A stretch of DNA of 64,000 bases from NCBI GenBank assembly GCA_014529675.2, contig CP076040.1, positions 4,491,501 to 4,555,500 of the forward strand, written 5' to 3'. This DNA is from Opitutia bacterium ISCC 52. Lineage in GTDB: Bacteria > Verrucomicrobiota > Verrucomicrobiia > Opitutales > UBA2995. The notes beneath the pieces were generated by a model. That model was not told the origin of the DNA and searched no databases. It saw only the letters and a list, made by a program, of their open reading frames with translations. Both the position numbers and the translations under genes were made by a program. Of this stretch, positions 38,251-48,734 are shown in pieces; positions within the stretch are counted from its first letter, which is position 1, and every line of letters begins with the position of its first letter.

Positions 38251-39081
38251 CTAACCCGACAATTTGTGTGCCTCCCATGCAAGCATCACTTTCTTCCGAG
38301 GTAGCCCCCATCGATACCCTCCGAGATTTCCACCTTTGCGAATCACCCGATGACAGGGTATCAACCAGGAGATCGGATTGTCTCCCACCGCACTCGCAAC
38401 TGCCCGGGTAGCTGAAGGTCGTCCAATTGATGCGGCCAAATCCGAGTAAGTGCACAACGCACCGGGAGGGACCTGCAGCAAGGCTCGCCACACTTGGACC
38501 TGAAAGGGCGTCCCCCTAACAAACAATGATAACAGTTTTTCTTTAATGCCACTTGAATGGAAAAGCTGGTCAGCAACACCTGATGTTTTGGATTCACTAC
38601 GTTCGACGATTGCATGTGGCCAATATTCTACCACCGCTTCTTTTGCTAGTTCGTCATCAGCGTTCGGCAAAAAGAAGCATCCACACAAACCCCGCTCGCT
38701 CATAGCAAGTACGGCATACCCAAAAGGTGAAGGATGAATTCCGTAATGGATCTGTATACCCGCACCTCCTGCTTTATACTCACCGGAGGTTATCGACTCC
38801 ATTGATACAAACAAGTCATGCAACCGCCCCGGTCCAGACAAACCACTGTCCAGGGCCGCATCCAATACCGACTGGTTTTTCCCCAAGCAGGATTTCGCGT
38901 ATTCAAAAGTCAGGTACCCACGAAACTGCTTGGGCGAAATTCCAACCCACCGTTTGAACACCCGTTGAAAATGATCAGGGCTGAGGCCTACCTCCCCAGC
39001 CAACTCATCAAGCGACGGCTGGTCCTGAAAACTCTCTCCCAGGCGCTGAATTATCCTTTCTATTTGGTCATTACGATTCAC
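38251..39081 (-). CDS. Ada-like AraC-type activator fused to methylated-DNA-cysteine S-methyltransferase
   Basis: 276 residues. An N-terminal AraC-type HTH (ERIIQRLGESFQDQPSLDELAGEVGLSPDHFQRVFKRWVGISPKQF) is joined to a C-terminal O6-alkylguanine-DNA alkyltransferase with the active-site PCHRVIRKGG and AVGDNPISWLI. The Ada zinc-cysteine domain that senses methyl phosphotriesters is absent, so it repairs O6-methylguanine and may activate genes differently from E. coli Ada. Stand-alone gene. Confidence 0.93.
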   Translation of the reverse strand: MNRNDQIERIIQRLGESFQDQPSLDELAGEVGLSPDHFQRVFKRWVGISPKQFRGYLTFEYAKSCLGKNQSVLDAALDSGLSGPGRLHDLFVSMESITSGEYKAGGAGIQIHYGIHPSPFGYAVLAMSERGLCGCFFLPNADDELAKEAVVEYWPHAIVERSESKTSGVADQLFHSSGIKEKLLSLFVRGTPFQVQVWRALLQVPPGALCTYSDLAASIGRPSATRAVASAVGDNPISWLIPCHRVIRKGGNLGGYRWGLPRKKVMLAWEAHKLSG

Positions 39082-39403
39082 AATCCACAGAATAACAGAG
39101 GCTAATCCAATGATTCCACCCGATTCTTGCGATTCTCACTACTGAAACCTCAGTAAGCGGACCATGTAACGGCTCGTGATACGTTCTCGTAACTCGTTTG
39201 CAACCAACCTCGGGTATTTCCACTTAGCGTATTCTGCGAATTTTTAGATTCACAGGATTTGTAACACCTTTGTCACTAGTTTGCCGTCAAGCTGAGGTCT
39301 GCTTCTGTTAAATTATCCTCCGCTTGGACTTGGAAATTCAGCCTTATCGCCGAAATTTCCACGTCCATTTTTTTTCCTCCTAAAACAAAGTTAATCGAAG
39401 TCC
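39082..39403. other. Intergenic region upstream of the large propeller protein
   Basis: About 320 bases between divergent genes with no recognisable gene, repeat or RNA. A T-rich run (about 39369-39376) precedes the large gene's ATG. Promoters for both genes are presumably here, but no convincing -35/-10 pair was identified. Confidence 0.4.
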
Positions 39404-42400
39404 ATGTTACTAAAAACAACTGTGAAAAAGCGTATTCTAAGTCAGCTTACCTCCTTATTAATTCTGTCCGTTTGGGCAATCAAAGGCATCACATATGCCG
39501 ATGACCCCATCACACTGACCCCCGTCGGAACTTACGAAACCGGCATCTTTGATGAGGGGGCCTCTGAAATCGTCGACTATGATCCTGTTACACAGCGAAT
39601 ATTTGTTGTTAACGCTGATGCGGGCGTAATCGACGTTTTGGATGCATCCGATCCAACCAACCCGACCAAGATAGCCGCAGTCGAACAACCGGGGTCGGTC
39701 AACTCAGTTGCGGTAAAGAATGGCATTGTAGCCACGGCAGTTGAAAACGAGGACGTGACACTGCCCGGTTCGATCGTCTTCCACGACACCGACGGAAACG
39801 TACTTTCAACGGTCACAGCCGGAGTGCTGCCCGACAACATCGTATTTAGCCCGGATGGATTGAAAGTCCTGACGGCCAATGAAGGTCAACCGAATGATGA
39901 TTACACGGTAGACCCAGAAGGATCTGTAACCATCGTCGATCTCGGCGACGGTTCCATTGCTTCTGTGAGCGCTCTGAACAATGACAACGTCACTCAGGTT
40001 ACCTTCGAAGGTTTTAACGACAAATTGTATTCTTTGCTCAATAAAGGTGTTCGCATCTTCGGTCCCGGAGCCACGGTGGCCCAGGATCTGGAGCCTGAGT
40101 ATATCGCTATGTCGGCGGACAGTGCCTACGCGTTTGTATCTCTTCAGGAAAACAACGCCATCGCGGTCATAGACTGTGCGGCAGGAGAAGCAATCGACAT
40201 CCTGCCTCTTGGATACAAAGACCACAGTAGTGGCCAACCACACTTGGACCAATACACCTTCACCGTTCCGAACTTACCGGTTCTCGGAACATCCACAGCT
40301 GACGACTTCACACCGATCTTGCTCGGTGGGTTCTCCGGCCTCTGGTATGCCGCCGATGAGTCGGACGATGAGACCAAGGTCTTCTACACGGTGCCTGACC
40401 GAGGACCCAACGGAGATGCCTTCAGCGTCGACGGTGTTACCAATCGCCAGTTCCTGCTTCCTGATTATCAGGCTCAGATCGTGAGGATATACCTCGACGT
40501 CGCCACCGGCGAGCTAACCGTCGACGAACAAATTCTTCTTACTCGCGAGGATGGAGAAACCACGGTGCCGATTACCGGAATTCCAAACATTCCCGGTTTC
40601 GATGAGAAGCCGATCGACGGCAAAAGCAACGACATCGCCTATGATCCGTATGGCGGAGACATGGAAGGCATCGTGAAGCACCCGAACGGCACCTTCTACA
40701 CCGTGGACGAGTACCGACCCGCGATCTACCATTTCTTCGCAGACGGAACACTGAACGCACGCTATGTGCCGGAAGGAACTTCTTTGCTCGGAGACACAGC
40801 ACAACCGGAAGGCTACTATGGGATGGAAACCTTGCCGGCGGAGTACGCCAATCGTCGCGCCAACCGTGGTTTCGAAGCGGTCGCCCTGGACCCGGACAAG
40901 AACGTGGTCTACGCATTCATCCAAACACCGATGTACAATCCTGACAACTCCACACGGAACGCGTCGGATGTCATCCGGATCCTAGGAGTAGATGCGGACA
41001 CTGGGGTTCCCGTAGAAGAATACATCTACCTCCTGGAGCGTAATGCAGATTCAGGATTTGGCTTCGCCCGCACCGACAAAATCGGAGACGCGGTCTATGC
41101 CGGCGGTGGAAAATTCTACGTGCTGGAGCGCGACTCGTCCAATCCAAGTCAGCCAAAAATCGGCCACAAATACATCTTCGAAATCGACATCACCTACGCG
41201 ACCAACCTCCAAGGTGAAGGAGTGCCCACTCCGGTAGAAGGATTGACCTGGGAGCAACACTCTGCGGATGATCTAGCTGCCCAAGAAGTGGTGCCGGTAT
41301 GGAAGGAAAAGGTTCTCAACCTCCCTACCATTGGTTACCTGCCGTCCGACAAGCCGGAAGGAATCGCATTGCTGGAAGATGGTTCACTCGCGGTGTCCAA
41401 CGACAACGACTTCACTCAGGCTGGTTTCCCGGACCTGACCCTCGGTATCATCCAGTTTTCTGATAACAATGCCATGGATGCCAGTAACCGGGACGATGCC
41501 ATTAACATCACCAATTGGCCAACCCTCGGTATGTATATGCCGGATACAATCGTAGCCTATGACTACGACGGCATCACCTACATCGTGACCGCCAACGAAG
41601 GAGACAGCCGCGACTACGACGGTTACTCAGAAGAAGAACGCGTTGCAGATCTGACACTGGATGAAACCGTCTTCCCGAATGCGGAATGGCTGCAAGCAGA
41701 TGAAAACTTGGGACGCATCAAGACAACTTCGGCCAACGGTGACATCGATGGCGATGGTGACTTTGACCGTATCTTCACTTACGGAGCCCGCTCATTCTCC
41801 ATCTGGGATCAATATGGAAATCTGGTGTTCGACTCCGGAGATGACCTGGAGCAAATCACTGCGCTCTATGATCCTGAGAACTTCAACAGCACCAACGACG
41901 AGAATGATTCCTTTGATAATCGAAGTGATGACAAGGGACCGGAGCCTGAAGGCCTGGCCATTGGAAGTTTCGGTGGAAACACTTATCTCTTCCTTGGCCT
42001 GGAGCGCGTGGGCGGAATCGTAGTTTACGACATCACTCATCCACAACACCCAGCATTCATGTTTTTCATCAATAACCGCGACTTCGACGGTGTGGCCGAA
42101 GAGTTCACCGCCGGAGATCTCGGCCCTGAAGGCCTCAAATTCCTACCCGCTGAAGGTACCTCGACTCGCACTCCATGGCTGTTGGTCGGAAACGAAGTGA
42201 GTGGCACAACTACCATCTATGACCTTGGCACCATGTTGATTCCAGCGGCCGACGACTACGAGTTCGATGGAGCTACATCAGACGCCATCAGTTTCGCCTG
42301 GGGTGAAGAAATTCATGAAGGCGAGACGGTGATTGTGGAACGTCAGGATGAGAACGGAAACTGGACTCAGGTGGCTGAATTGACTTCGGTTGATCCCACC

Positions 42401-43948
42401 GGATCAGATGCTGGTTTGTCTCCAGATTCCAACTACACCTACCGCTTCTTCCTGAATAAAGGCGGTTTGTATTCTGCCATCGGTGAAGAGATTGAAATCT
42501 CAACACAAGATTTCACCGGTTTCTATTTCGGACTGCTTGATGCTGAGGCGGGATCATTCGGAGCCTGGTTGACGGATGATCAGACCGCTACCGTGGTCGT
42601 TCACCTCTACGGTAGTGACAGCGTATTCTCCGTTGAAGAAGTGCCTGTCGCTGACAACGGAACATTCTCGGTGGAAACAGAATCGGGGGACATCATCACT
42701 GGGACTATCGGTTACGGAAACGCAGAACCAGTAGATGCTAAAGGTGCGGTTCGGGACGGTCACCTCGGCGACGATCCTTACCTCAGCATTGCTGTTAATG
42801 GCAGCGAAGCCACCGGAACCACCTTTGCCTCACAAGGAGAAACCAACCTGGACATGAGCCAGATCGGTTACTTTGAAGGCCTCATCGGATCATCCAGCAG
42901 CACCGGACTTCACATAGGGCTCAACGCTCCGACCGGAGAAGCCTACGCACTGATCATGTATGACGGTGGAACCACGGAAAGTGGCATTGGAACGATAGAC
43001 GAAAACGGGAATATCGATATCACCACCAACCTCGGCACTGTGCTGACAGGATCCTTCAATGAAGAAACCAATTTCTTCACCGGAACCTATGCCAAGCAGG
43101 ACGGAGAGGAAGGATCATTCAACTTCCTGAATCCGGATGATACTCCAATCGAGTTTTCCGAAGATCGTCTGATCAACATCTCTACACGCCTGTTCACGGG
43201 GATCGACGCTAATCGCGCCATCGCCGGTTTCGTAATCGATGGAGACGCACCCAAGACCATTTTGATCACGGCAAAGGGCTGGGACCTGCGGAACCAGGGA
43301 TTTGAGAACTTTCTGCTCGACGGCATTTTGGATCTCTATCGCGGCGATGAGATGATCGGATCGTCTGACGACTGGGTCGACGAAGCCAACGCGGACCTGA
43401 TTGAAGCCACCGGAGTCGCCCCGGCCGGTTTCTACGATCCAGCGATGATGGTTGTTCTGGAGCCCGGCGCTTATACAGCCATCATTTCTCCGAAATTGGA
43501 CATCGATCAAGGAATCGCGGTGGTAGAAGTTTACGAGGTAAATAATGGCGTGATCGATCAGGCGAGTCAGCTGATCAACATTTCCACCCGCGGGGAAGTT
43601 GGGACCGATGCCAGCCGCATGATCGGAGGTTTCGTAGTGAACGGATCCGATGCGCAGAAGATCTACGTTCGTTCAACAGGACCGTCACTGGACATCCCCG
43701 GTGCGAACCTCTTACAAGACCCGAAGGTATCCATCAGGGATGCCGATGGGACTGAGATCGCGTCAAACGACAACTGGAGGGATGCAACCAATGTTGCCGA
43801 CATTGAAGCTACCGGTATCCCTCCCGCCAATGAGGCGGAAGCAGGTATCGTCGTCAGTCTCGATCCTGGAATTTATACAGTCATAGTCGAAGGAGCTGAC
43901 AGTGGCACCGGACTCGCCACAGTCGAAATATACAAATTCGAAGACTAA
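39404..43948 (+). CDS. Large secreted protein: choice-of-anchor I-like propeller, esterase-like phytase domain and tandem C-terminal modules
   Basis: 1514 residues, exported (signal peptide about 1-32). The N-terminal blades of an LVIVD/choice-of-anchor I type propeller (PDNIVFSPDGLKVLTANEG) are followed by an esterase-like phytase domain (about 270-620; DRGPNGDAFSVDG, GFEAVALDPDKNVVYAF). A second choice-of-anchor I stretch follows (about 630-950; YIVTANEGDSRDYDGYSEE, PEGLAIGSFGGNTYLFLGLER). After a linker region with acidic repeats come two homologous modules (1256-1389 and 1390-1514), each starting LINISTR and ending VEVYE or VEIYK. These modules are common in secreted Verrucomicrobiota proteins. 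It may be a phosphoesterase; the catalytic residues are not established. It ends at a strong terminator. Confidence 0.85.
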   Translation: MLLKTTVKKRILSQLTSLLILSVWAIKGITYADDPITLTPVGTYETGIFDEGASEIVDYDPVTQRIFVVNADAGVIDVLDASDPTNPTKIAAVEQPGSVNSVAVKNGIVATAVENEDVTLPGSIVFHDTDGNVLSTVTAGVLPDNIVFSPDGLKVLTANEGQPNDDYTVDPEGSVTIVDLGDGSIASVSALNNDNVTQVTFEGFNDKLYSLLNKGVRIFGPGATVAQDLEPEYIAMSADSAYAFVSLQENNAIAVIDCAAGEAIDILPLGYKDHSSGQPHLDQYTFTVPNLPVLGTSTADDFTPILLGGFSGLWYAADESDDETKVFYTVPDRGPNGDAFSVDGVTNRQFLLPDYQAQIVRIYLDVATGELTVDEQILLTREDGETTVPITGIPNIPGFDEKPIDGKSNDIAYDPYGGDMEGIVKHPNGTFYTVDEYRPAIYHFFADGTLNARYVPEGTSLLGDTAQPEGYYGMETLPAEYANRRANRGFEAVALDPDKNVVYAFIQTPMYNPDNSTRNASDVIRILGVDADTGVPVEEYIYLLERNADSGFGFARTDKIGDAVYAGGGKFYVLERDSSNPSQPKIGHKYIFEIDITYATNLQGEGVPTPVEGLTWEQHSADDLAAQEVVPVWKEKVLNLPTIGYLPSDKPEGIALLEDGSLAVSNDNDFTQAGFPDLTLGIIQFSDNNAMDASNRDDAINITNWPTLGMYMPDTIVAYDYDGITYIVTANEGDSRDYDGYSEEERVADLTLDETVFPNAEWLQADENLGRIKTTSANGDIDGDGDFDRIFTYGARSFSIWDQYGNLVFDSGDDLEQITALYDPENFNSTNDENDSFDNRSDDKGPEPEGLAIGSFGGNTYLFLGLERVGGIVVYDITHPQHPAFMFFINNRDFDGVAEEFTAGDLGPEGLKFLPAEGTSTRTPWLLVGNEVSGTTTIYDLGTMLIPAADDYEFDGATSDAISFAWGEEIHEGETVIVERQDENGNWTQVAELTSVDPTGSDAGLSPDSNYTYRFFLNKGGLYSAIGEEIEISTQDFTGFYFGLLDAEAGSFGAWLTDDQTATVVVHLYGSDSVFSVEEVPVADNGTFSVETESGDIITGTIGYGNAEPVDAKGAVRDGHLGDDPYLSIAVNGSEATGTTFASQGETNLDMSQIGYFEGLIGSSSSTGLHIGLNAPTGEAYALIMYDGGTTESGIGTIDENGNIDITTNLGTVLTGSFNEETNFFTGTYAKQDGEEGSFNFLNPDDTPIEFSEDRLINISTRLFTGIDANRAIAGFVIDGDAPKTILITAKGWDLRNQGFENFLLDGILDLYRGDEMIGSSDDWVDEANADLIEATGVAPAGFYDPAMMVVLEPGAYTAIISPKLDIDQGIAVVEVYEVNNGVIDQASQLINISTRGEVGTDASRMIGGFVVNGSDAQKIYVRSTGPSLDIPGANLLQDPKVSIRDADGTEIASNDNWRDATNVADIEATGIPPANEAEAGIVVSLDPGIYTVIVEGADSGTGLATVEIYKFED

Positions 43949-43994
43949 GATCGGTTTTGGAGCAATCAGGTAGCAAAATAGTGCCCATATTAAG

Positions 43995-44024
43995 GCCCCG
44001 GCTTCGGTGAGCCGGGGCTTTCTT
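43995..44024 (+). terminator. Rho-independent terminator of the large propeller gene
   Basis: A perfect 9-bp GC-rich stem GCCCCGGCT / AGCCGGGGC with loop TCGGTG is followed by TTTCTTTT, about 47 bases after the stop codon. Confidence 0.92.
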
Positions 44025-44470
44025 TTGTACGGAATTTTCACCTCTGTCTCAAAACCAATAGCCTCGGTCAGTTCTACAAAGCTGGGATGCCGTCGTCACC
44101 AACGTGGTTCCTGAACCTCGCTATTACGGATTGGCGTTGTGTGTGATCGTGGAAACCTTTGCCATAATGCGATGACGAAAGTCCGCAAAACATTAGTCCC
44201 GCAGCTGAGAATCTATCTGCTGCTTATCCAAGCGCGCACGGGGAACCGCGTTTTCAAGTTCTGCAAAGAGTAGGATGTTGAAATCCTGGCCACGGCTTTT
44301 AATTTTCATGAACCGGATGTCGTTGTGGTCATTTGTAAGTTCCACCGATTCGATAAGATCGATGACAATTCGGGTAACCTAAGGATTCCGATCAGCGATG
44401 CCTTATTAATAAAGAGGGTCCAGCGGGACATGGGCCTGTTTCAGATTCTCGAACACTAACAACGCGAGTA
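44025..44470. other. Gap after the propeller gene, with a decayed minus-strand coding trace
   Basis: No confident gene. On the minus strand a 79-codon frame runs from an ATG at 44432 to a TAA at 44193. Its second half reads like real protein (NDHNDIRFMKIKSRG, then LLFAELENAVPRARLDKQQ). The upstream continuation that looks protein-like (TRIVIDLIESVE) is in another frame, offset by one base near 44341. This suggests a remnant of an older gene with a one-base insertion. No family is recognised. Confidence 0.3.
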
Positions 44471-44471
44471 C

Positions 44472-44505
44472 AAAAAAGGCCCCGACTCGTTGAGAAGCCA
44501 GGGCC
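44472..44505 (-). terminator. Rho-independent terminator of gnd
   Basis: On the minus strand, GGCCCTGGCTT pairs with AGTCGGGGCC (two G-U pairs) around a short loop and is followed by TTTTTT. It lies about 60 bases downstream of the gnd stop. Confidence 0.88.
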
Positions 44506-44563
44506 AAATTTGAAAGGTTAGAAAACGAGGGATGTCTAGCCGAGCCGTTCTAGTCTAGTTCAC

Positions 44564-46066
44564 TTAAATTTCGTATTGAGGACGTGGATCTTTCGGCCAG
44601 TCCAGATGGTAGAACTTACCACGAGGTTGGTCTGTCCGCTCGTAGGTGTGCGCACCAAAGAAATCACGCTGCGACTGAAGTAGATTTGCAGGGAGGCGCG
44701 CCAGGCGATAGCCATCGTAATAGGAGAGTGCAGAAGCGAAGGTGGGAATAGGAATTCCATTCACACTGGCTGCAGCAACTACCTTGCGCCAATTGGACTG
44801 AGATGAATTGATCTCACCCAAGAAGTAGGGATCGAGGAGGAGGTTAGCCAGATCAGCATCTCGAGCATAGGCCTCAGTTATCTTCTGTAGGAACCGGGCA
44901 CGAATGATACAACCTCCACGCCAGATCTGAGCGATTTCACCAAAGTTGAGCGTCCAGTTGTATTCGTTTTGCGCTTCACGCATGAGCTGGAAGCCTTGGG
45001 CATAAGAACAAATCTTAGAGCAATAAAGCGCATCGTGGATGGCTTTGATAAATTCATCTTTGTCGCCATCAAATGAGGCTTCAGGTCCCGTCAAAATTGC
45101 GGAAGCAGCAACCCGTTCTTCTTTCACTGCACTCAAACAGCGGGCGAAAACAGCCTCAGCCACGGTGGGCGCAGGAACGCCCATATCGAGTGCATTAACC
45201 GAAGTCCACTTACCAGTTCCCTTTTGACCTGCAGTATCGAGCACGATGTCGACAAAGGCTTGCCCGGTGACTGGGTCGTTTTCTTGAAGGATATCGGCCG
45301 TGATCTCAATCAGGAAGGAATCGAGTAATCCTTCATTCCATTCGGCAAAGACTTTTCCGATTTCGGCAGCTTCCATTCCCAAGAGATTTTTCATGAGGAA
45401 GTAAGCCTCACAAATCATCTGCATATCACCATACTCGATGCCATTGTGAACCATTTTCACATAATGACCGGCACCGTTAGGGCCTATGTAAGCTGAGCAT
45501 GGAAATCCACCTTCAACAGGCTTACCTGGCTCGGCTCCTTCAAGTGGCTTACCTGTTTCAGGATCCACTTTCGCAGCGATTGCTTGCCAGATGGGTGCCA
45601 AATGCTCCCAGGATTCAGGGTCGCCACCAGGCATCATCGAAGGACCAAAACGGGCGCCTTCTTCTCCACCGGAAACTCCAGACCCCACAAACCGAAGTCC
45701 TTTTTCACTGAGTTCTTTTTCGCGGCGGATGGTGTCCGTCCACTTGGCGTTTCCACCGTCGATGATAATATCACCTTGGTCGAGCAGGGGAATTAATCCG
45801 GCAATGACCGCATCAGTCGGGCCACCGGCCTGGACCATGATGATTATTTTGCGAGGTCCCTTGAGAGAATTCACAAAATCCTCCAAGGCTGCTTGACCTA
45901 CAAGTCCCCCTGGAGTGTCAGGGTTTGCGGCCACAAAATCCTCCATTTTAGAGGTCGTACGATTGTAGACCGAAATTTTGAAACCGTGGTCGGCGATGTT
46001 AAGTGCCAGGTTCTGACCCATGACGGCCAGCCCGATTAAACCGATATCAGATGATTCTTCAGACAT
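44564..46066 (-). CDS. gnd: 6-phosphogluconate dehydrogenase (decarboxylating)
   Basis: Oxidative pentose phosphate pathway enzyme converting 6-phosphogluconate to ribulose 5-phosphate, CO2 and NADPH. The N-terminal Rossmann motif is [17 protein letters not shown], with [21 protein letters not shown] and the catalytic Lys in [15 protein letters not shown]. The C-terminal [13 protein letters not shown] segment is typical. 500 residues is full length for the homodimeric long form. It stands alone, with its own terminator. Confidence 0.97.
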   Translation of the reverse strand: MSEESSDIGLIGLAVMGQNLALNIADHGFKISVYNRTTSKMEDFVAANPDTPGGLVGQAALEDFVNSLKGPRKIIIMVQAGGPTDAVIAGLIPLLDQGDIIIDGGNAKWTDTIRREKELSEKGLRFVGSGVSGGEEGARFGPSMMPGGDPESWEHLAPIWQAIAAKVDPETGKPLEGAEPGKPVEGGFPCSAYIGPNGAGHYVKMVHNGIEYGDMQMICEAYFLMKNLLGMEAAEIGKVFAEWNEGLLDSFLIEITADILQENDPVTGQAFVDIVLDTAGQKGTGKWTSVNALDMGVPAPTVAEAVFARCLSAVKEERVAASAILTGPEASFDGDKDEFIKAIHDALYCSKICSYAQGFQLMREAQNEYNWTLNFGEIAQIWRGGCIIRARFLQKITEAYARDADLANLLLDPYFLGEINSSQSNWRKVVAAASVNGIPIPTFASALSYYDGYRLARLPANLLQSQRDFFGAHTYERTDQPRGKFYHLDWPKDPRPQYEI

Positions 46067-46191
46067 TTTCTAACAGGTGTTTGAAATTGAGCGAGGAAAC
46101 AAGCAAAGCGAATTTCACAAAGCAAGAACGAAGCCTCAAAACCAAAGGAAAAACACCCAAAATTGAGACCCATAGTAGCTATTCAGCCCAA

Positions 46192-46626
46192 TCAGGTCTG
46201 ACCAGCAGCACCCTCATCATGGCAAGCAACCCAATGACTTTCACCGGATTCAAGCTGCTCTTTCTTCCAGATAGGAACGCGTTTCTTCACTTCATCGATT
46301 ACGTATCGGCAGCCTTCAAATGCCTCAGCTCTATGTCCCGAAATAACTCCGACCCACACGGCGATACCTCCAATTTCGAGATGACCGGTCCGGTGGACAC
46401 AACGACAAGCAAGTAGACCGAACCGTTCTACAGCCTCCTCTATGATCTTGTTCCCTTCAGCCTCGGCTAAAGGCTTGTAAGCCTGGTAATCGAGAGCACT
46501 AACCGACTCCCCTTCATTGTTATTTCGCACCCGACCCTCGAACTCCACGAATGCTCCACCAGCTGGGTGGATCAATTCAGCTGACAGCGTATGTACGTCG
46601 ATAGATTCGTCGGTGATATTGAACAT
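46192..46626 (-). CDS. moaE: Molybdopterin synthase catalytic (large) subunit MoaE
   Basis: Works with MoaD to insert two sulfurs into precursor Z, giving molybdopterin. Family features are GAFVEFEGRVRNNNEGESVSALDYQAY, HRTGHLEIGGIAVWVGVISGHRAEAF (with the catalytic His/Arg region) and KKRVPIWKKEQLESGE. 144 residues. It is separated by about 5 kb from moaD, moaC, moeA and moaA, although its partner subunit MoaD is encoded there. Confidence 0.95.
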   Translation of the reverse strand: MFNITDESIDVHTLSAELIHPAGGAFVEFEGRVRNNNEGESVSALDYQAYKPLAEAEGNKIIEEAVERFGLLACRCVHRTGHLEIGGIAVWVGVISGHRAEAFEGCRYVIDEVKKRVPIWKKEQLESGESHWVACHDEGAAGQT

Positions 46627-46737
46627 TGCTGCCTTTTATCTCAAAGCTAGCTCACTTTGCAGCAAGCCTAATTGGAAAGTATTGGAAAATAGGAAAATTT
46701 GTGTCTCCATGATCCGACCATCCCAGCTTCTGCTTTC

Positions 46738-48723
46738 ATGTCACGTAACTCACCCTGGCAGTTCCTTAAATCAAAACGCACTTTCTATTTTATCGCTGCA
46801 GTCGGTTTTCTATTTAAATACTGGCTAGTACTCGGTGATGAAATTGAACCTTTCTATCGTCCCCTTGATGACCTTAACTTCGTCCTGCTTGGAAAATCCT
46901 GGTATTGGTGGGCTGAATACAGCCATTGGTCATTTCACAGACCTCCTGTATGGCCACTAGTTCTTGGGATTATTAACGTATCGGAAATCCCTCTGAGAAT
47001 CTTTCAAGAGCTATTCCTGTGTTGGGCCACCTATTTCATGATCAATCGTTTCACCAAGAATGGATTAAATCCATTGGTGGGAGGGGTGTGTTTTACGATT
47101 ATAATTCTCCACCCGGGCTTTCTTCTACTCGCCAATCGAACCCTTAGAGAATGTTTCTATGTATCATTACTCTTTGTTCTGGTAGCCCAACTTATTCCTC
47201 TGGCGACCCGGAGACTGCTGGATGTTCGTTGGCGGCAATTGTTGCCGGCTGGCATCACATCAGCTCTTTTATGGCAGACCCGGGAAGAATCTGCAATCAT
47301 CGCATCGATGCTCGTAGGCTTCGTATTCATATTTTGGATCCTTAAGCAAGAATTGCCTAAATTCAAAATCCTCAGGCGACAACTAGGATGGATATTCTTA
47401 GGCCTCGCCGGTCCGATCATTATAAGCAGCCTGGCCATTCGGACGGCGAACTACGCCAGACATGGATTGTTTATCCCGCACGAATACGCGGGTATTTCCT
47501 GGCAAGTTACTCTGAAGCGGTTGATGCAAATTAAGCCGGAGAATCCAGAGCCCTGGGTCTCCGTAGAACAGGAAAGCCTGGAGAAGGCATTCACTGTGAG
47601 CCCTACTTTGGCTTCCATTCGAGAACCATTGACTAACAAATTTGGTCCGGCCTGGGCCAAAGCTACCCTAGGCATGACGAAGAACGAAAAGGAGATTGCT
47701 GGAAGCGCTTTCTATTTTGCACTGATTGAGTCGGCGGCTGAAGCGGGTCATTATGCCGACGCAGTAACTGCACATAATTTCTACCGCAATATTAACACTG
47801 AACTGGAAGCCGCATTTAAGTCAGGCAAACTCGAAAAACGTTTAGTGTTAAGCAGCTACCTTGATCCCGAGTTTTCGGATTTTCTCCCGCGCTTTCCCAA
47901 AGGCCTACTCCACATTATCGGATTTGGATTTAGACCCCTTAAGGACAACGATATTCGGATCTATTATCCTCGCTACGATGTGTTTCCAACCTTGGATGCC
48001 TATGATCAAATTACCAACAGGAGGCATGAGCTCGCTTATCGAAAAGTGCAACGCATACGCGGATGGGCTTTCCTCGAAGGCAAAGAGATCATACGCGTGG
48101 ACATGTTGGATCACGACAATGTCGTTCTCGATTCAACCAGCAATATCTATGATAGGCCCGACGTAAAAGCCGCCTACGAAGCAAAACAAGCGCCCTTGAA
48201 GTCGGGATTTGAAATATCACTGCCCAAGGCAGATTATCCTAACTGGCCGGCGAAAGTAGTATTTCACACCGCAAGTGGTGAAACAGCTACGGTTCAAGCG
48301 AGCCGCCTACTGAAACACGGTCAAGAACAGGACAATGACAGCTCAGGGACCTTACTCCGAGTAACCGTGGATGAGATCAAGACGGGTAAGGATGATTTTG
48401 CTACCCAGGATGCCATTCAAGCTTGGCTGTGGTTAACCCATGGAAAGATTCACATCGGATTAGGAAGCCTTGCTCTTCTCGTATTGATCGCCCGATACAT
48501 CGCTTGTAAACCTCATGCCAAGGCTCGTCATTATTACCGATGGATCCTGTTCATTCTCCTCGTCATTGGCGTACGCATTTTGATTACCACTTTGATGGAT
48601 ATCTCCTCATTCAGGCTTGATCTAAGATACGTGTTTCCTGCAGTCGTTTTCTTACCGGTTTTATTCGGCTTAATATTACAAGAAGGTTTGACTGGCTTCA
48701 AAGAGAAGCAGCTACGTTGGTAG
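46738..48723 (+). CDS. Polytopic membrane protein, putative GT-C-type glycosyltransferase
   Basis: The ATG at 46738 (MSRNSPWQFLK) is preferred to the upstream in-frame ATG at 46699. Membrane helices cluster in two blocks: about ten in the first 230 residues, with a loop motif NRTLRECFYVSLLF common in GT-C enzymes, and three or four at the C terminus. Between them lies a soluble domain of roughly 300 residues. The early WFHRPP- and DDLNF-like segment could hold the acidic residues of a GT-C active site. Donor and acceptor unknown. The methyltransferase and UbiA-like genes follow closely and are probably co-transcribed. Confidence 0.6.
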   Translation: MSRNSPWQFLKSKRTFYFIAAVGFLFKYWLVLGDEIEPFYRPLDDLNFVLLGKSWYWWAEYSHWSFHRPPVWPLVLGIINVSEIPLRIFQELFLCWATYFMINRFTKNGLNPLVGGVCFTIIILHPGFLLLANRTLRECFYVSLLFVLVAQLIPLATRRLLDVRWRQLLPAGITSALLWQTREESAIIASMLVGFVFIFWILKQELPKFKILRRQLGWIFLGLAGPIIISSLAIRTANYARHGLFIPHEYAGISWQVTLKRLMQIKPENPEPWVSVEQESLEKAFTVSPTLASIREPLTNKFGPAWAKATLGMTKNEKEIAGSAFYFALIESAAEAGHYADAVTAHNFYRNINTELEAAFKSGKLEKRLVLSSYLDPEFSDFLPRFPKGLLHIIGFGFRPLKDNDIRIYYPRYDVFPTLDAYDQITNRRHELAYRKVQRIRGWAFLEGKEIIRVDMLDHDNVVLDSTSNIYDRPDVKAAYEAKQAPLKSGFEISLPKADYPNWPAKVVFHTASGETATVQASRLLKHGQEQDNDSSGTLLRVTVDEIKTGKDDFATQDAIQAWLWLTHGKIHIGLGSLALLVLIARYIACKPHAKARHYYRWILFILLVIGVRILITTLMDISSFRLDLRYVFPAVVFLPVLFGLILQEGLTGFKEKQLRW

Positions 48724-48734
48724 TACCCTCGACC

